Shown: one piece after another, positions 24,210 to 32,345 of the stretch
Position numbering within the stretch: position 1 is the first letter of the stretch
How the letters are laid out: each line of letters starts with the position of its first letter
From: JBBQFI01 sp038237805
GTDB taxonomy: Bacteria > Verrucomicrobiota > Verrucomicrobiia > Chthoniobacterales > UBA10450
Length of the DNA: 64,000 bases
Reading direction: 5' to 3'
NCBI GenBank assembly: GCA_038237805.1
Contig: JBBRYI010000003.1
Span: 240,681 to 304,680 of the forward strand
Made by a program: the position numbers and the translations under genes
The notes under the pieces: generated by a model
What the model saw: the letters and a program-made list of their open reading frames with translations, nothing else
The model's database searches: none
What the model was told of the DNA's origin: nothing

Positions 24210-24981
24210 ACGTTTCTGCGCGCACCCGCAGTGCGGTTTCATTCCATTCATCGTCGCAGGCGATCCCGATTTACAAACAAGTGCGAAACTCATTTCGGCG
24301 CTGAGTGAATTAAATCCGATTGCAATCGAAGTCGGCGTTCCGTTTAGCGATCCGACGGCAGATGGCGCAGTCATTCAGCGGAGCAGCCAACGTGCGTTGC
24401 AGAACAATGTGAATCTTTCCGGCATTCTCACGATGTTGAAGAAAAACCGCAGCCGAAATCGCGCGCCCATTGTTTTGTTCGGATATTACAACCCGATTCT
24501 CCAATTCGGCATTGAGAGATTCGCTCAATCGGCGAACACCTCCGACTTGAGCGGGGTCTTAGTCGTCGATCTTCCAGCGGAGGCGGCGGAGCATTTGCGG
24601 ATCGCGCTGCGCCGGTATGAAATCGATCTCATATTCTTAATTGCGCCGACGACGAACGACCAGCGGCTGCGACACATTGCACAACGCGCGAGCGGATTCA
24701 TTTACGCCGTCGCCCGCACAGGCGTAACCGGCAGAACGCGCGGACTCGCCGATGAATCGAAACGACTCGTTAGGCGAATTCAAGCTGTAAGCAATTTGCC
24801 AATCGCTGTCGGATTCGGCATCGACAGTCGCGCTCAAGCGCATCGTGTCTGTCGTTACGCGGACGCGGTGGTTGTTGGCTCGCACATCGTTGCGGCAATT
24901 GAGACGGCCACCACGCGAAGAAGTTCGAGTCGCGAAAACATCGTCAGCGAAGTCATTCGGTGCGCTCGCCAGTTCGCCTAA
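24196..24981 (+). CDS. trpA: tryptophan synthase alpha subunit
   Basis: 261 residues. IPFIVAGDPD, IEVGVPFSDPTADGAVIQ (catalytic Glu and Asp), VLFGYYNPILQFG, GVLVVDLPAEAAE, YAVARTGVTG and PIAVGFGI are the usual TrpA landmarks. It cleaves indole-3-glycerol phosphate and channels indole to TrpB. Last gene of the kynU-trp operon; its end overlaps the end of the convergent 3-hydroxyanthranilate dioxygenase gene by 4 bases. Confidence 0.95.
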   Translation: MKLLERFCAHPQCGFIPFIVAGDPDLQTSAKLISALSELNPIAIEVGVPFSDPTADGAVIQRSSQRALQNNVNLSGILTMLKKNRSRNRAPIVLFGYYNPILQFGIERFAQSANTSDLSGVLVVDLPAEAAEHLRIALRRYEIDLIFLIAPTTNDQRLRHIAQRASGFIYAVARTGVTGRTRGLADESKRLVRRIQAVSNLPIAVGFGIDSRAQAHRVCRYADAVVVGSHIVAAIETATTRRSSSRENIVSEVIRCARQFA

Positions 24982-25502
24982 AAGGGCTTGACCGGCTCAG
25001 GCTGCGGAACTTTCGTTCCACAGTTCTTGCACGTCCGCCGCGTGTCGTCATTCCAGAAATCGAGCATAGCCTGACTGAAGTGCTCGACGATATCACCGCA
25101 ATCGAAGTCGATGTCTTCCACCAGCGCTCCGCAATTTTCGCAGTAGAAGATGACGTGCTCGTGTTCTCCGGGCGGGCGGCGACGCTCGACGACCACTCCG
25201 ATCGTGTCCGGTGGACGCACCGGAGCATGCGGAACGTTCGGTGGAATGAAGAATGTCTCCCTTTCCCTAACGAGATGATCGACGATGCGATCGCCTTCGC
25301 GGATGCGCACTTTGATGTCGCCTTTTAGTTGGTAAAAATATTCTTCCGAATCGACGAGATGAAAATCGTTTCGTGCGTTCGGACCCTTGATGACCATGAC
25401 AAAAAAATCGCGCCCTTCGTAAAGATAGCGGTTGCTCACCGGGGGCTTGAAGAGGTGTTGATTCTCTTCAATCCAATTGTTCAGATTAACCGGTGCTCGC
25501 AC
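24978..25502 (-). CDS. 3-hydroxyanthranilate 3,4-dioxygenase
   Basis: 174 residues from a GTG start (HAAO/NbaC size). Cupin iron ligands: ARNDFHLVDSEEYFYQ (His48, Glu54) and PNVPHAPVRP (His92). The C-terminal extension carries CENCG and CKNCG (Cys121/124, Cys158/161), the rubredoxin-like metal site typical of bacterial forms. It opens the ring of 3-hydroxyanthranilate to ACMS, the substrate of the ACMSD encoded at 17743-18777. It is convergent with trpA and overlaps it by 4 bases. Confidence 0.93.
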   Translation of the reverse strand: MRAPVNLNNWIEENQHLFKPPVSNRYLYEGRDFFVMVIKGPNARNDFHLVDSEEYFYQLKGDIKVRIREGDRIVDHLVRERETFFIPPNVPHAPVRPPDTIGVVVERRRPPGEHEHVIFYCENCGALVEDIDFDCGDIVEHFSQAMLDFWNDDTRRTCKNCGTKVPQPEPVKPF

Positions 25503-25586
25503 TGCAGGGGCGGCACTTGTCTCTGACTTTGGCTGTTTAGCAGTTTGTGTAGCGATAATTCAGCCTATTTGCGTCCGTGCGCAGCG

Positions 25587-26741
25587 TCAAACATCTGCTT
25601 TCCCTAACGAGCCGTTGATTTCATCGAGTATTGCCTCAGCTGCTTCGCGAGTCGCGTTCCCCTGGCCCAGCTTGGTTACAATTTCATCAAAATCCGAGAT
25701 CATGCGCGTGCGCGACTCGGAATCGTTCATCAGGGTCAAAACGGCCTGCGCAATTGCACGCGGTTTAGCTCGGCGCTGAATGAATTCCGGTACAATTTTT
25801 CGGTCGGCCAGCACATTTGGCATTCCGAGAAACTTTACCCTAACGACTAATCGCGCCGCCCAGTAAGTAAGCCACGAAACCTTGTAAACGAGGACGAAGG
25901 GCAACCGAAAATACGCCGCCTCCAGCGTCGCCGTCCCCGAGGCGACGATCCCAGCCGAAGCACGCTGCATGATGGCCGAAGTTTCGCCGACGCCCACACG
26001 CACTTTCTCTCGCGAAAAAGAAGACTGGATGAGTGACTGCTGAATCTCGACGGCAAGCGCTTCCGACGCCGCTGCTACTTCGAACCGAGAGTTCGGACGC
26101 CGTTCAGAAATTTCTCGCGCTGCGGCAATCATGCTCGGGAAAATTTTCCGCACTTCGCGCAAGCGGCTCCCAGGGAAAAGTCCAATCAGGTTTGGATTTC
26201 GGGTGGAATCGATCTGGCGCCGGCCAAGGTTCTTGATCATCGGGTGGCCGACAAAGATCGTGCGCAAGCCCGATTGATTGTAGAGCTCGGCCTCAAAGGG
26301 AAAGATGCAAAGCATGAGATCAAGCGTGCGCGCCATTGCGCGAATGCGGCCGCGGTTCCACGCCCAGACCTGCGGGCTGATGTAGTAGATAATTTTTTGC
26401 GCGCGCATTCGTTTTCGCAGCGCCCGCGCCAGGCGCAGATTGAAACCAGGATAATCAATCAACACGATCGCGTTCGGCTGGGCCGCGGCAATTTCGTCGA
26501 GTGTGGTTTGAAACTGCGCGCGGAAATATCCGTAGCTTTTCATTACCTCCCACAGACCGACGACAGCGGCATCGGCAATCCAATCGACGAATTTTTCTCC
26601 GGCGATCGCTTTCATCTGCGGGCCACCGCGTCCGGCAAATCGCAGATCGGGTCGCGTTTCGCGAAGGGCGCTCATCAGCGCTGCGCCATGCTCATCCCCG
26701 CTCGCTTCGCCCGCGACAATATAAAGAGTTTTAGACGTCAC
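25587..26741 (-). CDS. lpxB: lipid-A-disaccharide synthase
   Basis: 384 residues of the GT19 family: IVAGEASGDEHGAAL at the N terminus, FAGRGGPQM, VVGLWEVMKSYGYFR, VLIDYPGFNLRLAR, YYISPQVWAWNRGRI, FPFEAELY and FVGHPM, then GLFPGSRLREV and ASGTATLEAAYFRLPFVLVYK. It joins UDP-diacylglucosamine and lipid X to make the lipid A disaccharide, so the organism has a lipopolysaccharide outer membrane. A Gfo/Idh oxidoreductase gene lies upstream, separated by an inverted repeat. Confidence 0.95.
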   Translation of the reverse strand: MTSKTLYIVAGEASGDEHGAALMSALRETRPDLRFAGRGGPQMKAIAGEKFVDWIADAAVVGLWEVMKSYGYFRAQFQTTLDEIAAAQPNAIVLIDYPGFNLRLARALRKRMRAQKIIYYISPQVWAWNRGRIRAMARTLDLMLCIFPFEAELYNQSGLRTIFVGHPMIKNLGRRQIDSTRNPNLIGLFPGSRLREVRKIFPSMIAAAREISERRPNSRFEVAAASEALAVEIQQSLIQSSFSREKVRVGVGETSAIMQRASAGIVASGTATLEAAYFRLPFVLVYKVSWLTYWAARLVVRVKFLGMPNVLADRKIVPEFIQRRAKPRAIAQAVLTLMNDSESRTRMISDFDEIVTKLGQGNATREAAEAILDEINGSLGKADV

Positions 26742-26759
26742 GGTGCGCTTTAAAATTCC

Positions 26760-26861
26760 GTCATCTGAGCGTTAGCGAAGGACCTCACAAACTACGAGCG
26801 ATGGTGGCAAGGCAGGGCGATTGAACAAATTCGTGAGATCCCTCGCTCCGCTCGGGATGAC
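26760..26861. repeat. inverted repeat, GTCATCTGAGCG/CGGGATGAC type
   Basis: Left arm GTCATCTGAGCGTTAGCGAAGGACCTCAC and right arm GTGAGATCCCTCGCTCCGCTCGGGATGAC are imperfect reverse complements around a 45-base centre. It lies between lpxB and the Gfo/Idh gene. Repeats of this sequence type are common between genes in many bacterial genomes and could act as a terminator or mRNA stabiliser. Confidence 0.6.
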
Positions 26862-26881
26862 CGCTGTTTTTCCCGCCGACA

Positions 26882-27808
26882 TTATGCAGTGCGGCTTGCT
26901 TCAATTCGCTTTGTGATCTCGATTGCAAGCTCGAGGGCAGCGGTCGCCTGAAAACCGGAAACCTTTGGGGCGCGTCCGGTGCGTGCACACTCGATGAACT
27001 CCGCGAGCTGTTGTTTCAATGGCTCTTCTCGTTCAATCTCCACATCGCTGCGCACGATCTTCCCGTCTTTGCGCCGATAAATTTCGCCGGTTTGATTTTG
27101 GTAATCGAGCGAGAGGTAAGCGTCCTCCTGAAAGACGCGAATCTTGCGCATGCTTTCCGGACTAATGCGGCTGGAGGTGATATTCGCCACACAACCGTTC
27201 TGGAAACGCAGGCGTGCGTTCGCGATATCCTCGCCGCGACTCAAAACGGGCACACCCACTGCATCGATGGTCTCCACGGGCGAACGAACGAGATGCAAAA
27301 TGATTTCCAGATCGTGAATCATTAGATCGAGAACGACGCCGATCTCCGTGCTGCGATGCGGGTAACTCGAAAGGCGATGCGCTTCGATGAAACGCGGATG
27401 AGTCAGGCGCGCTTCCAACGCACTCAATACGGGATTGAAACGCTCCACGTGTCCGACCTGAAGGACGAGATTGTGTCGCGCGGCGAGCTCAGCAAGTTCA
27501 GTTGCGTGCAGAGGATTTTCCGCAATCGGTTTCTCGATGAGCAAATGTTTGCCCTTGCCTAACAAGTCGCGGCCGACCTCGAAGTGCGCGTTCGTTGTCG
27601 TTGCGACCGAGGCGGCATCGACTTGTTCGGCAAAATCCTGAAGCGAGGCAGCAGCGCGACCACCGAATTGTTTGGCAATTTCTTCCGCACGCGCGTGGTC
27701 GATGTCGTAAACCGCGGTGAGTTCAACGAATGGAAGTTGAGAGTAAAGTCGGGCGTGATTTTTCCCGATATGCCCGACTCCAACAACTCCGACTCGAATC
27801 TTATTCAT
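26882..27808 (-). CDS. Gfo/Idh/MocA family oxidoreductase
   Basis: Start chosen at 27808 (MNKIRVGVVGVGHIGKNHARLYSQLPFVEL); the frame continues upstream only by reading through a REP-like repeat. 308 residues. Rossmann motif GVGHIGKNHA for NAD(P), LIEKPIAENPLHATEL with the catalytic-region EKP, and HDLEIILHLVRSPVETIDAVG. The position next to lpxB suggests a part in nucleotide-sugar or lipid A chemistry, for example a GnnA-like UDP-GlcNAc oxidase, but no partner aminotransferase (GnnB) is adjacent. Sugar substrate not determined. Confidence 0.85.
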   Translation of the reverse strand: MNKIRVGVVGVGHIGKNHARLYSQLPFVELTAVYDIDHARAEEIAKQFGGRAAASLQDFAEQVDAASVATTTNAHFEVGRDLLGKGKHLLIEKPIAENPLHATELAELAARHNLVLQVGHVERFNPVLSALEARLTHPRFIEAHRLSSYPHRSTEIGVVLDLMIHDLEIILHLVRSPVETIDAVGVPVLSRGEDIANARLRFQNGCVANITSSRISPESMRKIRVFQEDAYLSLDYQNQTGEIYRRKDGKIVRSDVEIEREEPLKQQLAEFIECARTGRAPKVSGFQATAALELAIEITKRIEASRTA

Positions 27809-27810
27809 TT

Positions 27811-27892
27811 TTGTAGCTGCCGCCGTCACTGGCGGCAGGTCCTCCGAGTGCAATATCGCCCAGCCTGCCGCCGGTGACGGCGGCAGCAACAA
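27811..27892. repeat. REP-like palindromic element, GTAGCTGCCG type
   Basis: TTGTAGCTGCCGCCGTCACTGGCGGCAGG at the left and CTGCCGCCGGTGACGGCGGCAGCAACAA at the right, each a hairpin, in inverted order. Related copies at 35433-35511 and 47143-47200. It lies directly before the Gfo/Idh start codon, so it falls in the 5' untranslated region. Confidence 0.7.
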
Positions 27893-27929
27893 TGCCGGCG
27901 GCAGCTCCAACGCGCGTTTTCCTCATTCG

Positions 27930-28868
27930 TTAGGCGCAATTTTGCAGAAACCACTTGTAGGTGCTGGCAATTCCATCTCGTAGGGTAATCGATGGTCTCC
28001 AGCCGAGATTGCGCAATTTTGAAACATCGAGAAGTTTTCGCGGCGTTCCGTCGGGCTTGCTGGTGTCCCAGCTTAACTGGCCCTTGAAGCCGACAATCTC
28101 GCAGATCAACTCCGCCAGTTCACGAATGGAAATATCTTCGCCCCAACCGACGTTAATGATCTCGGGCGAGTCATAGTTTTGCAGAAGAAAAAGACAGGCC
28201 GACGCGAGGTCGTCCACGTGCAGCAACTCACGGCGCGGTTTGCCAGATCCCCACACGACCAGTTCCTTTGCGCCGGTGGCTTTCGCTTCGTGCGCCTTGC
28301 GTAAGAGCGCCGCGAGCACATGGGAAGAGAGCAAATCGAAATTGTCGTTAGGCCCGTAAAGATTCGTTGGCATTGCGGAGATAAAATTACCGCCGTACTC
28401 GCGCGCGTAAGCCTGGCAAAGTTTTATCCCGGCAATTTTTGCGATCGCATACGCTTCGTTCGTTGGCTCGAGCGGCCCAGTGAGGAGCGCTTCTTCGGGT
28501 ATCGGCTGCGGCGCATGCTTGGGATAAATGCAGGAACTGCCGAGAAACAAAACCTTACGCGCGCCCTGATCGTGCGCGGCACGGATGACATTGTTTTGGA
28601 TCTGCAAATTACTGAGCAGAAATTCCACTGGCAGATCATTGTTCGCCTTGATCCCGCCGACTTTTGCCGCGGCAAAGACGACCACACTAGGTTTCTCTTT
28701 CGCGAAAAAGTCTTCCACTGCGTCTTCCTTCGTTAGGTCAAGCTGCTTGCGATCGCGTTTGAGCAGGTTGGTGAAACCATCCGCTTCAAATCGCCGCACC
28801 AAAGCGCTTCCCACCATACCGCGATGGCCGGCTACGAAAATCCTCTCCGAGGTGCTTAGTTCCTGCAT
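27930..28868 (-). CDS. fcl: GDP-L-fucose synthase
   Basis: 312 residues of the extended SDR family. VAGHRGMVGSALVRRF is the NADP-binding motif; VFAAAKVGGIKANNDLPVEFL, LFLGSSCIYPKHAPQPIPEEALLTG, PTNEAYAIAKIAG (Tyr-x3-Lys), PTNLYGPNDNFD and SGKPRRELLHVDDLA are GDP-fucose synthase signatures. It epimerises and reduces GDP-4-keto-6-deoxymannose to GDP-fucose for surface polysaccharides. The partner GDP-mannose dehydratase (gmd) is not in the window. Confidence 0.93.
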   Translation of the reverse strand: MQELSTSERIFVAGHRGMVGSALVRRFEADGFTNLLKRDRKQLDLTKEDAVEDFFAKEKPSVVVFAAAKVGGIKANNDLPVEFLLSNLQIQNNVIRAAHDQGARKVLFLGSSCIYPKHAPQPIPEEALLTGPLEPTNEAYAIAKIAGIKLCQAYAREYGGNFISAMPTNLYGPNDNFDLLSSHVLAALLRKAHEAKATGAKELVVWGSGKPRRELLHVDDLASACLFLLQNYDSPEIINVGWGEDISIRELAELICEIVGFKGQLSWDTSKPDGTPRKLLDVSKLRNLGWRPSITLRDGIASTYKWFLQNCA

Positions 28869-28915
28869 TGAAGGTTTAGCATTTTCTTTTTTGCGGCATT
28901 ACGCAATCGTGAGTT

Positions 28916-29797
28916 GTGCGAAAGAAGGAATCACGCCTTGCGGTGCAGAAAACCTACAAGCTGTTTATTGGCGGTAAATTTGTGCGCGGCGAGAACGGGC
29001 GTGTCCTGGCGGCGCACGGGTCGAACGGCCGAATTTTAGCGAATTATTGTCGCGCTTCGCGCAAGGATTTTCGTGACGCAGTCAAAGCAGCGCGCGCGGC
29101 AGTGGGTGAATGGTCGAAGCAAAGTGCGTATCTGCGTGGTCAGATTTTGTATCGCGCGGCCGAAATGCTGGAGATGCGCCAGAGCGAACTTCAGGAGGAA
29201 CTGGCCCGCGCGAACGGTCAGCGCGAAAAAAACGCACGTGAGGAAACCCTGCTCGCAGTCGATCGACTCGTGCATTACGCGGGTTGGACCGACAAGTTCA
29301 GTCAGATTTTCGGCACGGTGAATCCTGTCGCGAGTTCGCACTTCAATTTCACTTCACCGGAACCGACCGGAGTTGTCGTCGTTGTTTGCCCGGACGAGCC
29401 GTCGCTCCTCGCGCTCGTTTCTCTCGTCGCACCAGTCGTTCTCGCGGGCAACACCGCAGTGGTTCTTGCTTCGCCGACGAAACCGCTGCCCGCTCTCACG
29501 TTCTCGGAAATCATTGCGACGAGCGATCTGCCCGCCGGCGTGGTCAATATCATCACGGGTGACCGCGCCGAACTGGCGCCGCATTTTGCAAGTCACATGG
29601 ATGTGAATGCAATCGTGGATGCGACGAGCGATGCGAAGATCGAGAAGGAATTGCAGCGCGGCGGAGGTTTTAATGTGAAGCGATATGTCCGGCGCGATCT
29701 GTCGCCGGCGGCGTGGCAAACGGCGGAAGCCGAAAATCCCTATTGGATTCTTGATACCGTCGAAATGAAGACGGCCTGGCATCCAATCGGTTTATGA
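28916..29797 (+). CDS. short aldehyde dehydrogenase-like protein lacking the catalytic half
   Basis: 293 residues from a GTG start (another GTG at 28943, MQKTYKLFIGGKF, also fits). It aligns with the N-terminal NAD-binding half of ALDHs: YKLFIGGKFVRGENGR, RASRKDFRDAVKAARAAVGEW, YRAAEMLEMR, EPTGVVVVVCPDEPSLLALVSLVAPVVLAGNTAVVLAS and LPAGVVNIITGDRAELAPH. The region that should carry the catalytic Cys and Glu is missing; a unique tail (ENPYWILDTVEMKTAWHPIGL) replaces it. The clean end and full conservation suggest a deliberate short paralogue rather than decay. It precedes deoB/deoA, so it may assist acetaldehyde or nucleoside metabolism. Confidence 0.75.
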   Translation: MRKKESRLAVQKTYKLFIGGKFVRGENGRVLAAHGSNGRILANYCRASRKDFRDAVKAARAAVGEWSKQSAYLRGQILYRAAEMLEMRQSELQEELARANGQREKNAREETLLAVDRLVHYAGWTDKFSQIFGTVNPVASSHFNFTSPEPTGVVVVVCPDEPSLLALVSLVAPVVLAGNTAVVLASPTKPLPALTFSEIIATSDLPAGVVNIITGDRAELAPHFASHMDVNAIVDATSDAKIEKELQRGGGFNVKRYVRRDLSPAAWQTAEAENPYWILDTVEMKTAWHPIGL

Positions 29798-29798
29798 T

Positions 29799-29896
29799 TT
29801 GTAGCGGCGGTCTATGACCGTCGCATTATCTTCTCCCCGCGCGCACCTGCTCCAAAAAGAAGCAAATGATGCGACGGTCGGAGACCGCCGCTACAA
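29799..29896. repeat. REP-like palindromic pair, GTAGCGGCGGTC type
   Basis: TTGTAGCGGCGGTCTATGACCGTCGCA at the left and TGCGACGGTCGGAGACCGCCGCTACAA at the right, about 45 bases apart: an almost perfect inverted pair of GTAG-headed hairpins (REPIN-like). Starts 2 bases after the ALDH-like stop and ends 7 bases before deoB. Relatives at 33125, 43752 and 54982. Confidence 0.75.
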
Positions 29897-29902
29897 TAAT
29901 TT

Positions 29903-31033
29903 GTGCGTGCGCTGCTCCTTGTCCTCGACAGCGTCGGGATCGGTCAGGCCGCAGATGCCACGAATTACGGCGATGAAGGCGCGAATACACTAGGGCATAT
30001 TCTCGAACAACTGCCGGAGTTGAAGTTGCCCGCACTTTGCTCGCTCGGGTTGCCGGAACTCATCGGACTACCTCGACGCGATAACTACATCGCAAGGTTC
30101 GGCAAAATGCAGGAACGCTCCGCCGGCAAGGACACGACGACAGGTCACTGGGAAATTGCCGGTGTAAATTTGGAGCAACCGTTCGCAGTTTATGAACGCT
30201 TTCCAGATGAGTTGGTGCGCGCGGTTGAGAGCGATTCAAACATTCACTTCATCGGTAACTACGCGCGCAGCGGGACGACAATTCTTGAAGAGCTAAGCAG
30301 TGAACATTGTCGCACCGGCCACCCAATTCTCTACACGTCCGCTGATTCGGTTTTACAAATTGCCGCACACGAAGATGTCGTTTCGATCGAGTGCCTCTAT
30401 GAAATTTGCCGAATTGCGCGACGTCACGCAGACCGATTCCAAATCGGCCGGGTCATCGCCCGGCCATTCGCTGGTCCGCCCGGGAATTTCGTTCGCACTG
30501 CGCGTCGTCACGATTTTTCCATGCGCCCACCGCGCACGATCCTGGACGCCATACGAGAACGCGATCTACCCGTCACCGGTGTTGGAAAAATCAGCGATAT
30601 TTTCGCTGGAGAAGGAATTGACAGGTCGCATCCGACCGCGTCGAACCGGGAAGGTATGCAGCAAATGACCCAACTTTGGGCTTCGAAGCAAGATGGCCTC
30701 ATTTTCACCAACCTTGTGGACTTCGATATGCTCTACGGACATAGACGTGATGTCTCGGGATATGGCTGCGCTTTGGAAGAATTCGACTGCTGGCTGGCTG
30801 ATTTTTTGCCATCCGTTTTGCCGGACGATCTCGTCATTATCACGGCCGATCACGGCAACGACCCGACCTATCGCGGAACCGACCATACCCGCGAACAGGT
30901 GCCGCTCTTCGTCCTTCACGGAAGCGAAACCGGCGAACTCGGGATGCGCACGACTTTTGCTGACGTCGCTGCAACGCTGGCAACATTCTTTCATTTGCCT
31001 GATGGCTGGCCGACCGGCTCATCTTTCCTCTAA
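29903..31033 (+). CDS. deoB: phosphopentomutase
   Basis: 376 residues from a GTG start just after a repeat. LLLVLDSVGIGQAAD carries the metal-binding DSxGIG; ANTLGHI, GKDTTTGHWEIAG (phospho-acceptor Thr), ITADHGNDPTYRGTDHTREQVPLF the second metal site and C-terminal ATLATFFHLPDGWPTGSSF are all DeoB-like. It interconverts (deoxy)ribose 1- and 5-phosphate, feeding deoA products into central metabolism. A 14-base gap to deoA indicates an operon. Confidence 0.94.
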   Translation: MRALLLVLDSVGIGQAADATNYGDEGANTLGHILEQLPELKLPALCSLGLPELIGLPRRDNYIARFGKMQERSAGKDTTTGHWEIAGVNLEQPFAVYERFPDELVRAVESDSNIHFIGNYARSGTTILEELSSEHCRTGHPILYTSADSVLQIAAHEDVVSIECLYEICRIARRHADRFQIGRVIARPFAGPPGNFVRTARRHDFSMRPPRTILDAIRERDLPVTGVGKISDIFAGEGIDRSHPTASNREGMQQMTQLWASKQDGLIFTNLVDFDMLYGHRRDVSGYGCALEEFDCWLADFLPSVLPDDLVIITADHGNDPTYRGTDHTREQVPLFVLHGSETGELGMRTTFADVAATLATFFHLPDGWPTGSSFL

Positions 31034-31047
31034 ACGATCAGACTGAC

Positions 31048-32280
31048 ATGCACATTCCAGGGCTGATCGAAAAAAAGCGGGACGGTCATGAGCTGACGGG
31101 AGAGGAAATTGAATTTCTGGTCTCCGGGTTCACGCACGGGGAGATTCCCGATTACCAAATCAGTGCATGGCTGATGGCCACCTTCTTTCGCGGGATGACG
31201 CCGGCCGAGACCCAGGCTCTCACCACTTCGATGATGGAAAGCGGAACGATTTTTGAATATCCAAAGGATTCACCGCCAAAAGTCGACAAGCATTCCACTG
31301 GGGGCGTGGGCGACAAGGTCTCGCTCATTCTCGCGCCCCTGCTTGCCTGCGATCATCTCTGGGTGCCGATGATTTCCGGACGCGGCCTCGGCATCACGGG
31401 CGGGACGCTCGACAAACTCGAGAGCATCCCTCGTTTCAATGTCAATCTGGACGAGCACCGCGCGTTGCTTCAACTCAAGAGCATCGGCGTTTTCATGATG
31501 GGCCAATCCGCCGACATTTGTCCGGCGGACAAGAAATTTTATGCGCTGCGCGACGTGAGCGGGACGGTCTCATCGCAGCCATTGATCGTCGCGAGCATCA
31601 TGAGCAAAAAGCTCGCGGAAAGTCTCGATCGACTCGTGCTCGATGTGAAATTCGGCCGCGGCGCCTTTATGAAAACGCAGGCCGAGGCGAAAAAACTGGC
31701 CGAGGCGATGACGAAGGTCGGAAAGCGAATGGGCGTGAAAATAAAACACCTTCTCACGCCGATGGACGAACCACTCGGTCGTACAGTCGGCAACGCACTC
31801 GAAGTTGCCGAATGCGTCGAAGTGTTACAAGGCGGCGGTCCGACTGATTTGATCGATCTCACGCTCGATTTGGCGGAACTTGTCTCTACCGCGTCGCGCA
31901 AACAATTAGCGAGCTGGCTGCACGACGGAACGGCCTGGCGGAAATTTGTTGCGTTAGTCTACGCGCAGGACGGTGATGCCTCCGCTCTCGAGCAAATCAC
32001 TGAAATTCATCGCGCCCCCATTATTTCTCCTCTTCTCGCGCCCACTACCGGGATTGTGAAAAAAATGGATGCCGAAACGATCGGTCGCGCTTCCGTTCTT
32101 CTCGGTGGCGGTCGGCAAAGATCGGACGACACGATCGATTTCGCGGTCGGTTTTTCGGGCTTCAAAAAAATCGGGGAACGCGTTGAAGCGCGCGAACCGC
32201 TCATGCATGTTCACGCCCGCACCGATCAGGCACTCGCTTCCATTCTGCCGTTGTTGGAGAAAGCGGTCGAAATCGGGTGA
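31048..32280 (+). CDS. deoA: thymidine/pyrimidine-nucleoside phosphorylase
   Basis: 410 residues. EFLVSGFTHGEIPDYQISAWLMA, the phosphate site VDKHSTGGVGDKVSLILAPLLA, MISGRGLGITGGTLDKLESIPRF, GQSADICPADKKFYALRDVSGTVSS and VLDVKFGRGAFMKT are the family signatures. It releases the base from thymidine, uridine or deoxyuridine to give (deoxy)ribose 1-phosphate, which DeoB then converts. The signature alone does not tell DeoA from Pdp. Confidence 0.92.
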   Translation: MHIPGLIEKKRDGHELTGEEIEFLVSGFTHGEIPDYQISAWLMATFFRGMTPAETQALTTSMMESGTIFEYPKDSPPKVDKHSTGGVGDKVSLILAPLLACDHLWVPMISGRGLGITGGTLDKLESIPRFNVNLDEHRALLQLKSIGVFMMGQSADICPADKKFYALRDVSGTVSSQPLIVASIMSKKLAESLDRLVLDVKFGRGAFMKTQAEAKKLAEAMTKVGKRMGVKIKHLLTPMDEPLGRTVGNALEVAECVEVLQGGGPTDLIDLTLDLAELVSTASRKQLASWLHDGTAWRKFVALVYAQDGDASALEQITEIHRAPIISPLLAPTTGIVKKMDAETIGRASVLLGGGRQRSDDTIDFAVGFSGFKKIGERVEAREPLMHVHARTDQALASILPLLEKAVEIG

Positions 32281-32345
32281 TATAGCACAATCGGCGTTGG
32301 GTCTTTGATCTTGCCTGAGATGAGATCCGCATCTTGAATTCGCGG

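Noticed and set aside
27809..27910. Longer N terminus for the Gfo/Idh protein
   Set aside because: The extension is translated from a REP-like element; the Rossmann motif begins properly after ATG 27808.
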